Counted from the first letter of the stretch, positions 43,876-54,390 are shown. The stretch is DNA of 64,000 nt from UBA1426 sp052034085 (GCA_052034085.1 JBPOJA010000005.1:1-64000); one strand, 5' to 3'. The notes: a model not told the origin generated them from the letters alone. Made by a program: numbers and translations.

Positions 43876-44937
43876 TTGAAAAAATTTAAACTTACCGGAA
43901 AGAAAATATTTCTTTTTTTACTCATTGCACTGTTTCTGGCAATAGGGATTTATCGAATTGCCGGTGCTTTAAAACCCCCTGAAGTAGCTGAGAAGATACC
44001 GGTTAATGTTGTAACGTCCAAAGTTGAACGGGGCGATATCTATGCCACTTCCCCCCTTACCGGACGCATTGACCCGGAAGAATCGGCGACTGTCTTACCC
44101 TTGACCCCAGGCGAAGTTACTAAAGTTTATGTGAGCCTGGGCGATTTTGTAAACAAAGGTGATACTCTTTTTACACTGGACAGAACACAGGCGCAGATTT
44201 CCTACAATGCCGCCCGGCTTTCTTTTGACAGTGCAAAGGAAGAGCTGAACAGGATGGAATCACTCTACCGGGAAGGAGCTGTTTCACAACAGCAATACCA
44301 GGGTGTGAAAACCCAATATGACCTGGCGAAACAGAATCTTTCCGCAGCTGCCGACGGACTAAGCTACACTACAGTTTCTGCCCCTATTTCAGGTTATGTA
44401 ACCTCGGTAAATATTTATGAGGGAGGACTGGCTTCGCAGGCCAGCCCTGCAGTAACGATTGCCGATGTGACCAGCCTGAAGATCAACACCAGTGTATCTG
44501 AATATTTAGTGGGGAAAATTAAGCCGGGCGACCGGGTTGACATAGTAATAAAATCATTGCGGGATGAGCCCTATAAAGGAACAATAACAGCAATTTCACC
44601 TGCTCCGGCGCTGGGAACCCTCACTTATCCCATAAGCATCGCCGTAGACCGGGAGTCCGATCAAATCAAGGCAGGCATGTTTGCGGAAATCAGGGTTGTT
44701 TCACAAATGAAAGAAAATGTTCTTTGCATCCCTTCAGATGCGGTGTTCATAAAATCTGGAGAAACCAAAGTAGCTGTGCTTGACGGAAATGTCCCTTCAA
44801 TTGTCAATGTAGTAACGGGGCTTGACAACGGCAGTCAGGTTGAAATTGTCGAAGGCTTGGATGAAGGGGACATCATTGTGGTTTCCGGGCAGCATTATGT
44901 AATAGATGGCGAAGTTGTCAATATTGTAGACCAATAA
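43876..44937 (+). CDS. RND efflux pump periplasmic-adaptor-like subunit
   Basis: This membrane fusion protein of about 353 residues starts at a TTG (43876) six bases after GGAGG; the longer in-frame frame to 43768 has no support. It has an N-terminal membrane anchor (residues about 8-30), a lipoyl/barrel-sandwich domain interrupted by a coiled-coil hairpin (EELNRMESLYREGAVSQQQY), and a beta-barrel ending near the C-terminus. It pairs with the RND permease 24 nt downstream. In a single-membrane cell the adaptor would be anchored outside the cytoplasmic membrane; whether this organism has an outer membrane is not shown here. Confidence 0.9.
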   Translation: MKKFKLTGKKIFLFLLIALFLAIGIYRIAGALKPPEVAEKIPVNVVTSKVERGDIYATSPLTGRIDPEESATVLPLTPGEVTKVYVSLGDFVNKGDTLFTLDRTQAQISYNAARLSFDSAKEELNRMESLYREGAVSQQQYQGVKTQYDLAKQNLSAAADGLSYTTVSAPISGYVTSVNIYEGGLASQASPAVTIADVTSLKINTSVSEYLVGKIKPGDRVDIVIKSLRDEPYKGTITAISPAPALGTLTYPISIAVDRESDQIKAGMFAEIRVVSQMKENVLCIPSDAVFIKSGETKVAVLDGNVPSIVNVVTGLDNGSQVEIVEGLDEGDIIVVSGQHYVIDGEVVNIVDQ

Positions 44938-44961
44938 ACTGAAAGTCAATCAGGTGGGCGG

Positions 44962-47900
44962 ATGAATGTTTCCAAAATATCAATAGAAAGACCTGTTACC
45001 ACAGCCATGATGGTCATGGTTATTCTTTTGGTTGGAACCGTCTCCCTGATAGGCATACCCATGGATCTTATGCCTGATATAGAATTCCCCGTAGCAATAG
45101 TTTATGTAAATTACCCTGATGCCGGCCCGGAAGAAGTGGAATCAATGATTACCAGACCCATTGAACAGACCCTTGCCTCCGTGGAAAACCTGGAAACATT
45201 GATTTCAATGACTATGGAAAATACCTCCATAGTCATGGTTCAGTTTGCCATGAAAACGGACATGGATTTTGCGACCCTCAATATGAGGGAAAAAGTGGCT
45301 TTAGTGCAAAGCTTCCTCCCCTCAAAAGCCTCAGACCCCATGGTTCTTAAAATGAGTATGGATTTCACTCCTGTTATGCAAATCTACGTTTCGGCAGACA
45401 AACCTCTGCATGAAATCAACCGGGAAATTGAGGACAATGTGAAAGCATATCTTGAAAGATCAAAGGGAGTGGCCTCCGTAGATGTCTTTGGAGGTATCAC
45501 AGAAGAAGTAGCTATTGAATTTGATCAGGAAAGGCTGGCAGGCTACGGACTTACCCTTGCAACAATAAGCCATATACTGGCCGCCGAAAATATAAATCTT
45601 CCCGGAGGCGAGGTTACCAAGGGTCAGGAAAAAATCATTGTCAGAACCATGGGAGAATTCTCCGATGTGGAAGATATCAGACAGCTGCCATTAACGCTTA
45701 TGGACAGAAGTGTCATCCGGCTGTCCGACGTGGCCCATATAGAGAAAGGCTATAAAGAGCAGACTTCAATCAGCAGGCTGAACGGAGTTGCTTCGGTGGG
45801 CCTTTCCATATCAAAACAATCAACCGCCAACACGATTGAAGTATCCAAAGGCGTTGAAAAAACCCTCAAAAGGCTTGGAAACGATTTTCCCGATATGGAT
45901 TTTACCATCGTTATGGACCAGTCGGACTATATAAGGAGCTCGATTTATTCTGTTGGAAAATCAGCCCTGGCAGGAGCCGCCCTTGCCATACTTGTCATAT
46001 TTCTTTTCTTAAGAAACATAAGTGCAACCCTGGTTATCGCTATATCCATTCCCACATCCTTCTTTGCGACATTTGCCCTGATGAAGCTGACAGGTATGAC
46101 ATTGAATCTGATAACCTTAACTGCTTTGACCCTGGCAGTAGGCATGCTGGTAGACAACTCTGTTGTAGCGCTGGAAAATATTTTCCGTGTCAGCCGCCAC
46201 GAAGGGGTGGAGTCCTCAAAAGAAGCCGCCCTGATAGGCAGCAGGCAGATTGCTCTGGCAATTTCAGCTTCCACTCTGACCAGCGTGGTGGTCTATCTGC
46301 CCATAGCCATGAGCAGCGGCATAGCCTCACTTCTATTTGCAGATTTCTGCTGGACATTTATCATTGCCCTTATGGTGTCGCTTCTGGTTGCCATAACCGT
46401 AGTTCCCATGCTCTCTTCCAAGCTGCTGGACAGTCATGCTTCTGAAGATTATCTGCGCATAGGAAAGCACCATTACAACTACAGATTGGTTCCTCATTTC
46501 ACCAGATTCATAAGCGAGCTTACTGACTTCTACGGTCAGACTATTAGGAAGGCTCTGAGGCACAGGAAGAAAACGCTTGCAATCTGCCTCATTGTATTTG
46601 TTGTATCCGGAATTCTTGTTGCCATAGTGGGTATGGAATTCATGCCGGCATCAGACGAGGGAGCTTTCGCCATAAACCTGAAAACTCCTTATGGCACTTC
46701 TTTGGAAGAGAAAGATAAAATGATAAGAAAACTGGAGCAGTACGTTATGCAGATTCCCGAACTGGAGCTTTGTGCCGTGGATATCGGCCTTACTTCCATG
46801 TTTTTCGGGGCACAAAGCTCTACACTGAATGTAATGCTGATCCCCAAGCAACAGAGAAACCGCACCGTATGGGAGGTAATTGACGATATCAGGGAAGAAT
46901 TTTCTGATTTACCTGGAGCTGAAATATCCGTAATTGAAGCTGCTTCCATCACATCTATGCTGGGATCCAGCGATCTTTCCATTTCTGTTAAAGGAAAAGA
47001 ACTGGATGTTCTAAGAACGCTGGGGGATGATCTGGCAGACAGAATAAGGTCAATGCCGGGGATATCGGATACAACTATAAGTATAGAGGACGGAAATCCT
47101 GAGGCCAGGGTAATCATTGACAGGAACACAGCCGCTTTTTACGGTATAACTGCTTTCCAGCTGGCAGATGCTTTGTCCTCTTCTCTTTCCGGAACCACAA
47201 CAACAAATCTAAAAATGGATGGCAAGGAGATTGAAGTCAATTTATCTTTGTCTAAAAGCCTTGCCGCATCAATAGATAATATGCAGCAGATTTTGATTCC
47301 CACCCCCACAGGTGACACTGTGCCGGTAGGCCAGATTGCAAGAATAGAATTCGGCAATGCCCCTACCAAGATTGACCGTATCAACCAGGAGCGCTATATC
47401 ACAGTCAATGTTTCAATTGATGATGCTGACCTGGCTAAAGTATCTGCAGAAGTAATGAAATTCGTTAACCAGTATCCCTTCCCCGACGGCTATTCTTTTG
47501 ATGACGGAGGTCTTTATGAGCAGATGATAGAAGCCTTCGGCGATTTGTTTCTGGCCCTGGTGGTGGCAATACTTCTGGTTTTCATGGTTCTGGCTTCGCA
47601 GTTTGAGTCACTTGCTCAACCTTTTATAATAATGATTGCAGTGCCATTCGCCATAACCGGCACTTTTATAGCCCTGTTCCTGACAGGAAAAACTTTATCC
47701 ATTACATCCTTTCTGGGCTTAATCATGCTGGTAGGCATTGTAGTCAACAATTCCATCCTTCTCATCGAATTTATTAAGCTGGAAGAAGAACATATGCCTC
47801 TTGAAGAAGCATTGGTCAAAGCCGGGCTTCACAGGCTCAGGCCCATACTCATGACAACAATTACCACAGTGGTTGGGATGATTCCTCTGTCCCTGGGACT

Positions 47901-48105
47901 TGGAGATGGCGGGGAAATTCTTTCGCCTCTGGGGGTTTCCATAATAGGAGGCCTTTTGGGATCGACCTTGGTTACGCTAATTCTGGTTCCTGTCCTCTAT
48001 TCACTTATGGATGACGGCAAAAAAAGAAGGCTGGAAAGAAAGCGGATCAGACGCGAAGAAATCCGGTTGCTGGAAGAGCAATGGAAGGCTGAAAAGTCAC
48101 AATAA
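44962..48105 (+). CDS. RND family efflux permease
   Basis: This 1047-residue proton-driven exporter of the AcrB/MexB/SwrC superfamily has twelve membrane helices in two halves, each with a large extracytoplasmic domain. TM4 carries LALAVGMLVDNS-like TLAVGMLVDNSVVALENIFR with the proton-relay Asp pair, and the second half shows IMLVGIVVNNSILLIEFI. The likely cargo is hydrophobic compounds, not known in detail. It follows the adaptor gene with no outer-membrane channel gene next to it, as is usual in Firmicutes. Confidence 0.94.
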   Translation: MNVSKISIERPVTTAMMVMVILLVGTVSLIGIPMDLMPDIEFPVAIVYVNYPDAGPEEVESMITRPIEQTLASVENLETLISMTMENTSIVMVQFAMKTDMDFATLNMREKVALVQSFLPSKASDPMVLKMSMDFTPVMQIYVSADKPLHEINREIEDNVKAYLERSKGVASVDVFGGITEEVAIEFDQERLAGYGLTLATISHILAAENINLPGGEVTKGQEKIIVRTMGEFSDVEDIRQLPLTLMDRSVIRLSDVAHIEKGYKEQTSISRLNGVASVGLSISKQSTANTIEVSKGVEKTLKRLGNDFPDMDFTIVMDQSDYIRSSIYSVGKSALAGAALAILVIFLFLRNISATLVIAISIPTSFFATFALMKLTGMTLNLITLTALTLAVGMLVDNSVVALENIFRVSRHEGVESSKEAALIGSRQIALAISASTLTSVVVYLPIAMSSGIASLLFADFCWTFIIALMVSLLVAITVVPMLSSKLLDSHASEDYLRIGKHHYNYRLVPHFTRFISELTDFYGQTIRKALRHRKKTLAICLIVFVVSGILVAIVGMEFMPASDEGAFAINLKTPYGTSLEEKDKMIRKLEQYVMQIPELELCAVDIGLTSMFFGAQSSTLNVMLIPKQQRNRTVWEVIDDIREEFSDLPGAEISVIEAASITSMLGSSDLSISVKGKELDVLRTLGDDLADRIRSMPGISDTTISIEDGNPEARVIIDRNTAAFYGITAFQLADALSSSLSGTTTTNLKMDGKEIEVNLSLSKSLAASIDNMQQILIPTPTGDTVPVGQIARIEFGNAPTKIDRINQERYITVNVSIDDADLAKVSAEVMKFVNQYPFPDGYSFDDGGLYEQMIEAFGDLFLALVVAILLVFMVLASQFESLAQPFIIMIAVPFAITGTFIALFLTGKTLSITSFLGLIMLVGIVVNNSILLIEFIKLEEEHMPLEEALVKAGLHRLRPILMTTITTVVGMIPLSLGLGDGGEILSPLGVSIIGGLLGSTLVTLILVPVLYSLMDDGKKRRLERKRIRREEIRLLEEQWKAEKSQ

Positions 48106-48195
48106 TTTGAATTTGTTTTAATATTGCTATCTTTTTTATTGCCTGTGTATTATAATGACCTTGTAATAATTCCTTAATTTTTATGGAGGTGCAAA

Positions 48196-49707
48196 ATGTC
48201 ACAGTACACACAAAAAGAGACAGGCGGATTGTACGAACTAACAGATACAGCCCGTGCAATGCTGGCTGATTCCAAGTACTACAATGAAGACCTGGCTCCC
48301 ACATCCGTGTCACAGAGAACCTGGACAACTTACAACATAGCATCCCTCTGGGTAGGGATGTCTATTTGTATACCCTCGTTCACTATGGCTTCTTCACTGG
48401 TTGCATTGGGACTATCTCCCTGGTTGGCAGTATTCAACGTTGCCCTGGGCAATCTGATAATACTGATCCCCATCCAGCTTAACTCCCACGCAGGTACAAA
48501 GTATGGCATTCCTTTCCCGGTATTTGCCCGCATGACCTTCGGCAGCATTGGCGCCCACATTCCTTCATTATCCAGAGCCCTGACGGCCTGCGGCTGGTGC
48601 GCAATTCAGTCCTGGATAGGCGGTGCGGCAGTAGTATCAACAATTGCAGTTTTCGCTCCAAGCTTCGGTGAAATGGCCGCGGCACAGTTTATCGGTTTCG
48701 GAATCTTTTTGCTTATCGTCTGGTGGATAGCCGCATACGGCGCAGAAGGTATCAAATTCCTTGAAGCTATCGGCGCACCGATTCTGATAGCTTTAACTTT
48801 GGGACTTCTGGTATGGGCCTTCATGCTTCATACCGACGCCGGCTTTTCTATCGGCGAAACCATTCAGGCAAAAACAGACTATAGCTCACTGGCAGCCCAC
48901 GGCGGATTCTGGATGGTATTTTTAAGCGGACTGACAGCCAACATCGCTTTCTGGGCGACCATGGCCCTCAATATTCCAGACTTCTCAAGGTATGCCAAAT
49001 CCCAGAAAGCCCAGTTCAGAGGCCAGCTGTACGGCATGCCCCTCATGATGGCCATATGTGCTTTCATAGGTGCATATTTTGCACAGTCGACCAAGCTGGT
49101 ATTCGGCGAGGCAATGTTTGACCCAACTGCAGTATTGATGCTGCTCGACAGCAAGATAATCGCTCTGGTTTCATCACTTTTTGTAATCGTTGCTACTCTG
49201 ACTACAAACATAGCTGCCAATGTAGTAGCTCCTGCCAACGGATTTTCCAACATTTCGCCCAAGAGAATTTCCTACCGGACAGGCATCCTGATGACGGTTA
49301 TTCTGTCAGTGCTCTATCGACCCTGGTGGATCTTCGGCGGAGCCGGCGCATATATTTTCGGATGGCTGGATACATATGGCGGAATCCTGGCTCCTATAGC
49401 TGCCATTTTCATCGCCGACTACTATGTAGTTAAAAAGAGAAATATTGATGTAATGGCTCTCTTCCAGGGCCCCGAAGGAAGATACTGGTATCAGGGTGGC
49501 TGGAACGTCAAGGCGATTATAGCCTGGGTAGCCGGCTGGATCCTGCCTACGCTTGGCAACTTCGGTGTAGCAGGTTTGGGCTGGATTGCAGCTAACGGAT
49601 ATTTCGTCGGATTTGCTTTAGGTTTTGTTGTATATGTACTTCTCATGAAAGGTACGGACAAATCCTTCATCAGTGATGAAGAGTGTGAAGCACTTACAGA
49701 AAGATAA
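48196..49707 (+). CDS. NCS1 family nucleobase/hydantoin:cation symporter
   Basis: This 503-residue secondary transporter of the NCS1 family (cytosine, allantoin, uracil, hydantoin permeases) has twelve hydrophobic segments. The N-terminal NEDLAPTSVSQRTWTTYNIA is typical and WVGMSICIPSFTMASSLVALG forms helix 1. The adjacent dihydropyrimidinase/hydantoinase gene suggests a cyclic amide such as a hydantoin or dihydropyrimidine as cargo. A TATGGAGGTGC ribosome binding site lies directly before the ATG. Confidence 0.9.
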   Translation: MSQYTQKETGGLYELTDTARAMLADSKYYNEDLAPTSVSQRTWTTYNIASLWVGMSICIPSFTMASSLVALGLSPWLAVFNVALGNLIILIPIQLNSHAGTKYGIPFPVFARMTFGSIGAHIPSLSRALTACGWCAIQSWIGGAAVVSTIAVFAPSFGEMAAAQFIGFGIFLLIVWWIAAYGAEGIKFLEAIGAPILIALTLGLLVWAFMLHTDAGFSIGETIQAKTDYSSLAAHGGFWMVFLSGLTANIAFWATMALNIPDFSRYAKSQKAQFRGQLYGMPLMMAICAFIGAYFAQSTKLVFGEAMFDPTAVLMLLDSKIIALVSSLFVIVATLTTNIAANVVAPANGFSNISPKRISYRTGILMTVILSVLYRPWWIFGGAGAYIFGWLDTYGGILAPIAAIFIADYYVVKKRNIDVMALFQGPEGRYWYQGGWNVKAIIAWVAGWILPTLGNFGVAGLGWIAANGYFVGFALGFVVYVLLMKGTDKSFISDEECEALTER

Positions 49708-49760
49708 ATTGAAAATAAATCGCCCATAAAATGAGCGGATCAATTTTGGTCACTTATAAG

Positions 49761-49794
49761 TAGAAGCTTTTGGCGGGCCAAAAGCTTCTATTTT
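49761..49794 (+). terminator. Strong hairpin between the NCS1 permease and hydA
   Basis: TAGAAGCTTTTGGC pairs perfectly with GCCAAAAGCTTCTA around GG and is followed by TTTT. It is either the terminator of the permease gene or an attenuator that reduces hydA expression. Confidence 0.85.
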
Positions 49795-49846
49795 GCTTAA
49801 GACATAAATTTTAACCACCGTACGAGATGATAGGAGGTAAATCAAA

Positions 49847-51226
49847 ATGGATCTAGTCATTAAAAACGGTACTATTGTAACAGCCGATTCCACCTTCAAA
49901 GGCGAAATCGCAGTTAAAAATGGTAAAATTCAAGCCATCAGCAGCAAGCTTCCCAACTATCCGGGAGCAGAAGTAGTGGACGCCAAAGGCCTTTTGGTAC
50001 TCCCCGGCGCTATTGACGGCCACACCCACCTGGAAATGCCTTTCGGCGGAACCATTTCTGCCGACAGTTACGAAGCAGGTACCAGGGCTGCAGCCTGCGG
50101 AGGGACCACAACGGTTTTCGATTTTGTCCTCCAGGATTTTGGCGAAAATCTGGTTGATGCAGTAAAAAGAAGAGATGCTCTTTGCGCACCTCAGGCCTGT
50201 GTTGACTACGCCTTCCATACCGGTGTCAAAGACCTTTCCAACGGCCTCATTGACAGCATGGAAGAATCGGTTAAATTCGGCGTATCCAGCTTCAAGGTTT
50301 TCATGGTATATGATTTTGGCGTAACTGACGGCCTGTTCTATCAGGTTTTACGAAAAGCCAAGGAAGTGGGAGCCCTCATCGGTGTTCATGCGGAAAACAA
50401 GGAAATAATCGATACCCTTATTGCAGAATTCAAGGCAGCAGGCAAGACTTCTGCCTGGTACCATTATGCCAGCAGGCCGGAATTTGTTGAAGGTGAAGCT
50501 GATTTTCGTGCTATCCAGTGGGCCAAGAGCTTAAATGCTCCAATGTATATAGTTCACCTGGCCAACAAGCAGGGCATGGAGGAAGTATCCAAAGCAAGAC
50601 AAGAAGGCTATCCAATTTTCGCGGAAACCTGCCCTCAGTATCTGCATTTCACCAAAGAAGTATACAAAAGGCCCGACGCCATCAACTTCGTCTGTTCTCC
50701 GCCAATGAAGGGGAAAGAAAGTCAGGATGCTCTCTGGGAAGGCATCAAGAGAGGCGATATTGCAACCGTGGCAACTGACCACTGTCCGTTCCAGTCCTAT
50801 GAGAAAGAATGGGGCAAGGACGACTTCACTAAGATTCCAAATGGCTGTGCAGGCGTGGAAAATATGTATCCCTATATGCTTTCCGAAGCTAACAAGGGCC
50901 GCATTACCTTCAATAAGGCGGTGGAACTATGCTCAAGCAATCCTGCTAAACTCTTCGGCCTGGCACCTCAAAAAGGCCACCTGGTTCCCGGAGCTGATGC
51001 AGACATAGTTCTCTATGATCCAAAAAAAGAATTCACGGTCAGCGTAAAGAATATGCACTCAGACTACGACCACACCATCTGGGAAGGCGCCAGGATGAAA
51101 GGTTATCCCGTAGCCACCTACAGCAGGGGCAGGCTGGTTTATAAAGACGGGGAGTTCGTTGGTGAAAAAGGTTACGGCAAATTTGTGAAATGCAAGCCTG
51201 TCCGTCATAAGACACCTCTGTTATAA
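49847..51226 (+). CDS. hydA: Dihydropyrimidinase / hydantoinase
   Basis: This 459-residue cyclic amidohydrolase opens dihydropyrimidines or hydantoins. Metal ligands are in GHTHLEMPF near residues 58-66, the carbamylated Lys is probably in SFKVFMVYDFG near 147-157, then VHAENKE, IVHLANKQG and TDHCPFQ for the other ligands. AGGAGG precedes the ATG. It follows an NCS1 permease and a strong hairpin; together they suggest use of exogenous pyrimidine- or hydantoin-like compounds. The downstream carbamoyl-amino-acid hydrolase is not in the window. Confidence 0.92.
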   Translation: MDLVIKNGTIVTADSTFKGEIAVKNGKIQAISSKLPNYPGAEVVDAKGLLVLPGAIDGHTHLEMPFGGTISADSYEAGTRAAACGGTTTVFDFVLQDFGENLVDAVKRRDALCAPQACVDYAFHTGVKDLSNGLIDSMEESVKFGVSSFKVFMVYDFGVTDGLFYQVLRKAKEVGALIGVHAENKEIIDTLIAEFKAAGKTSAWYHYASRPEFVEGEADFRAIQWAKSLNAPMYIVHLANKQGMEEVSKARQEGYPIFAETCPQYLHFTKEVYKRPDAINFVCSPPMKGKESQDALWEGIKRGDIATVATDHCPFQSYEKEWGKDDFTKIPNGCAGVENMYPYMLSEANKGRITFNKAVELCSSNPAKLFGLAPQKGHLVPGADADIVLYDPKKEFTVSVKNMHSDYDHTIWEGARMKGYPVATYSRGRLVYKDGEFVGEKGYGKFVKCKPVRHKTPLL

Positions 51227-51267
51227 ACCCATAGGCTGGAAGCAGAAAAACACATTTCCATTATACA

Positions 51268-51295
51268 AAGAACCCGGTATCTGAACCGGGTTCTT
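51268..51295. terminator. Terminator after hydA
   Basis: AAGAACCCGGT pairs with ACCGGGTTCTT around ATCTGA. The stem has A- and T-runs on both sides and may terminate both hydA (plus) and the converging cytidylate-kinase-like gene (minus). Confidence 0.82.
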
Positions 51296-51333
51296 CTATG
51301 ATAATTTTCCTGAGTATGACGGCCTGACTAATG

Positions 51334-51960
51334 CTACAACCTGTGTCCTTTCTTTATAAAATCTTCAATCATATCGATAACCACATCAAAGTCGATTCGG
51401 CTCACATTAAGCATCAAATCATAGTTGCGTACATCGAACATGTCTTTGCCCGTAACCTTTCTGATGTAGCGCTCTGTAGCCTGATCTGTTGTCCTGAGCA
51501 GTTCTTCTGCGTCCTCTTTCGAAAGGCTGTAGAAATTCATATAGTTTTCCAGGCGGTAAACCCAGTCTGCTGAAATAAAAACCTTTACCAGGTTGGGATA
51601 GTTTCTGAATCTGTGAAAGCCTGCCCTCCCTACTACCACAGCTGACTGGCTTCCCACCAGTTCCAACAGGATTTCCTCTTCCTTTTCATGAACGGGAGCA
51701 TCGCTGACAACACTTTTAATGGGTGGAATGTAGGAATCCACATAGGTCAGAATGGGTGTCATCCGCAGGATTTCCCAGAAATCCCTTTTCATCATATGAT
51801 CTTCGCTTCCATTCATAGCTATATCAAGACCCCTGGCTGCATTGGCTACAGACTGCTTATCCACATAATTGGTAGCCAGGCGTCCTGAAAGCCTCTGGCC
51901 TATTTCTGCCCCGCCACAACCGGGCTGGGTGCTGATTGTTACGATTATCTGACCGGACAT
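51334..51960 (-). CDS. Cytidylate-kinase-like protein
   Basis: This 208-residue protein is of the cytidylate-kinase-like family (AAA_26-type P-loop kinase). The nucleotide loop is degenerate: STQPGCGGAEIGQRLSGRL near residues 10-28 instead of a strict Walker A. VVVGRAGFHRFRNYPN near 108-123 is typical. The substrate is unknown. Its start overlaps the end of the ribonucleotide reductase gene by 16 nt, which suggests coupling to nucleotide metabolism. Confidence 0.85.
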   Translation of the reverse strand: MSGQIIVTISTQPGCGGAEIGQRLSGRLATNYVDKQSVANAARGLDIAMNGSEDHMMKRDFWEILRMTPILTYVDSYIPPIKSVVSDAPVHEKEEEILLELVGSQSAVVVGRAGFHRFRNYPNLVKVFISADWVYRLENYMNFYSLSKEDAEELLRTTDQATERYIRKVTGKDMFDVRNYDLMLNVSRIDFDVVIDMIEDFIKKGHRL

Positions 51961-54296
51961 ACTCCTGCTTCACATCCTTCATCGCCAATATCCAGTTCCG
52001 TCTCTTCCTTTTCATACTTTGAAATCAGAGAGGGGATAAATTGACGCATGTTCTCTGCTCTTTCATTATACTCCTCTTCTGTGATTTCTTCAAAGGGTAA
52101 AAGGTCATAAAAATTATCTTCATAGGAAAGGAAGGAAAGTGCTACTGTATCATCCCAGTTATCCCATACCCATTGTTCCACATCGCCCCACTCGTTATCC
52201 CTTACATGGACCGTTATAGAACAGTTATGGTCTACATAATGTTCCATAAACATCTTATAGATTTCAAGCTGCTCCAGGGCGCTTACATCACCTTTCTGGC
52301 GGCCTGCAGGAGCCTTGACGGGGAATTCAACCACTTTTGTGGTGCAGTTGTCCTTATCCTGCCCCACCTCTGGAAACACAGGATAACCCAGCTCTTCGCA
52401 AACTTTAACCAGAGGATCGTCACTGCTGATTCTGATCCTTCTTACATAGTATGGGGCATGCGAAAAATGAACACCGCTGGAAACAACTGGAAGCAGGCTC
52501 ACAGTTCCTTCCGGTTTTACTGTAGTGACCAGCAGGGGTTCTCTTTGCCCCAGCTCCCTGGCATATTCATTTGCTGCAGTTTTAGCAGTTTCCCTGAGCT
52601 CTGCCAGCAACTGCTTCTGGTCCTCCTGGGTAAGTGATAGCGCATTGACCATGTCCTGCCAGCCTGTAAGCGAGCATCCCAGAAGTTTATCTCTTTGCTG
52701 CACCTGGTTCCATTCGGGTATCTCCAGTTCCGTACAGGTCATCCTGTAACCCGCACGGGCTGAAAGTTTCTGCGCCTCCATCAGACCTTCTTTGTCAAGC
52801 ACACCGTCTTTGACAAAGCCCATTACATTTACACTGGTCAGGTTGCACATTCCTTTAGAATCCAGCAGTACCTCTGCGCAGGGGTTTACTCCGTTGAAGT
52901 TTGGTCTGCGCTTTTTTCCTGCCTGCTCGTTGACCCAACCGGGCTCTCCGGAATATCTCATCTGTTCGAGGTGCCAGTGCAGCTGCTCCCTGGTGGGTTT
53001 TTCCCTGTAATATATTGAATTATTGCTCATCTGCCTGTGAGCTATTTCATTGTCTATAACCCATTTTTCATCAACTTTCTTGTAGAGTTCGCTCTTTGCC
53101 TGAATACAGGCTTTGTCATTGGCATCAATGAGAGCAATTTCAGCCGTTCTCCGTACACCGCCCACCACTACGTTTTCACCGATAATATTGGCTATATCCA
53201 GGCAATCTATAGGCAAAAGCTTAACCCTGCCTGAAGAAGATCTTATGGATGCTTTCTCAATAACTTTGCTGATTTTCAGGAACATGTTTTTCATGCTGGA
53301 ATGGCCGCTGGCGGTTCCGCCGAAAGTCCTTAGTTTTTCCCCCTTGCATCTGACCTGGTCATAGTTGAGAATGAGGGTTTTTATCTTTCTGAATTCCGTG
53401 CTGTAATGGATTTTAATAAAGTAATCCAGAGCCTGCACCCAGCCTTCTTTGCTGTCGCCTATGGTAATCTTTGCAGTGTCATTATGAGAAAATTCCAGAG
53501 TGGTATTATCCTGTCTCAGGTTTTTAAGAAGGGGTGTATAAAATTCATGAATAACTTCAATATCTGTTCTGATCATGGGGAGTTTTTCTATGTCTTCTTT
53601 AAGGATTCTCACTCCCACGCCGGAACCGACCATCAGCAGATAAAAAATATCCTTAAATGAGGAAAAGCTGTCAACCACCTGGAAGGAACAGTTGAAATTA
53701 GCCATGGGATAATACTTTGATACATCGGTGCTACCCACCCACAGTGTTCTTCCGGACAGGAACTGCTTAAGTTCAAATACGTTCTTATATAATCTCTCTG
53801 CCTCTTCCCTGGACGTGGGTACCAGGCTGCAGTTGTACTCGACAGCCCTTCTGGCTGCCTCCCACCAGTATTCTCTGCGCATTTCCTCAGGCAGCCATCT
53901 TGAGTAAGTTCTGTAGTAGACGAAGCTGCCCAGCTGATTCATAGGACTTGGCTTATGCTTGTACTGACTGATGAAATCCTCGGAAATAATTCTGCCGTCT
54001 CTGCGCTTTCTGGCGTCGCGGGTTTTATCCCTTTCATATCTGTATATGATATATTTCTTCGCAGCATCCTTGCGCTGGCTGGCCATTAGAAAATCTTCCA
54101 CCAGGTCCTGAATATCTTCAACATGAACTCTGGTTGCAGACTGAGCCACCTGCTTTTCTATGGCAGAAGCAATATCCTGGGCAAGTGTATCATCGGCTCC
54201 TCCCTTGGTTTCCAGCATGGCATTCATGATTGCATTCTTAATCTTGTCACTCTTGAATGCTACTTCCGTCCCGTCCCTTTTAACAACTGTCAACAT
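51945..54296 (-). CDS. nrdJ: Adenosylcobalamin-dependent ribonucleoside-triphosphate reductase
   Basis: This class II ribonucleotide reductase of 783 residues makes deoxynucleotides without oxygen. It has an N-terminal ATP-cone (residues 1 to about 90), then the RtpR-type catalytic barrel with GSGVGVRIL, NPCAEVLLDSKGMCNLTSVN and the C-terminal redox pair CEAGVC that is re-reduced by thioredoxin. The ATG at 54296 was chosen because GGAGG lies 8 nt before it. No B12 riboswitch is visible upstream in the window. Confidence 0.94.
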   Translation of the reverse strand: MLTVVKRDGTEVAFKSDKIKNAIMNAMLETKGGADDTLAQDIASAIEKQVAQSATRVHVEDIQDLVEDFLMASQRKDAAKKYIIYRYERDKTRDARKRRDGRIISEDFISQYKHKPSPMNQLGSFVYYRTYSRWLPEEMRREYWWEAARRAVEYNCSLVPTSREEAERLYKNVFELKQFLSGRTLWVGSTDVSKYYPMANFNCSFQVVDSFSSFKDIFYLLMVGSGVGVRILKEDIEKLPMIRTDIEVIHEFYTPLLKNLRQDNTTLEFSHNDTAKITIGDSKEGWVQALDYFIKIHYSTEFRKIKTLILNYDQVRCKGEKLRTFGGTASGHSSMKNMFLKISKVIEKASIRSSSGRVKLLPIDCLDIANIIGENVVVGGVRRTAEIALIDANDKACIQAKSELYKKVDEKWVIDNEIAHRQMSNNSIYYREKPTREQLHWHLEQMRYSGEPGWVNEQAGKKRRPNFNGVNPCAEVLLDSKGMCNLTSVNVMGFVKDGVLDKEGLMEAQKLSARAGYRMTCTELEIPEWNQVQQRDKLLGCSLTGWQDMVNALSLTQEDQKQLLAELRETAKTAANEYARELGQREPLLVTTVKPEGTVSLLPVVSSGVHFSHAPYYVRRIRISSDDPLVKVCEELGYPVFPEVGQDKDNCTTKVVEFPVKAPAGRQKGDVSALEQLEIYKMFMEHYVDHNCSITVHVRDNEWGDVEQWVWDNWDDTVALSFLSYEDNFYDLLPFEEITEEEYNERAENMRQFIPSLISKYEKEETELDIGDEGCEAGVCPVR

Positions 54297-54390
54297 GCGC
54301 CTTTCCTCCTGTAACTTTTTTACAAACCTCAATATATGGGTGTTTTTTAGGAGTATACCACACTATGTAGTTGTTTTCAAGGAAAAGCCG

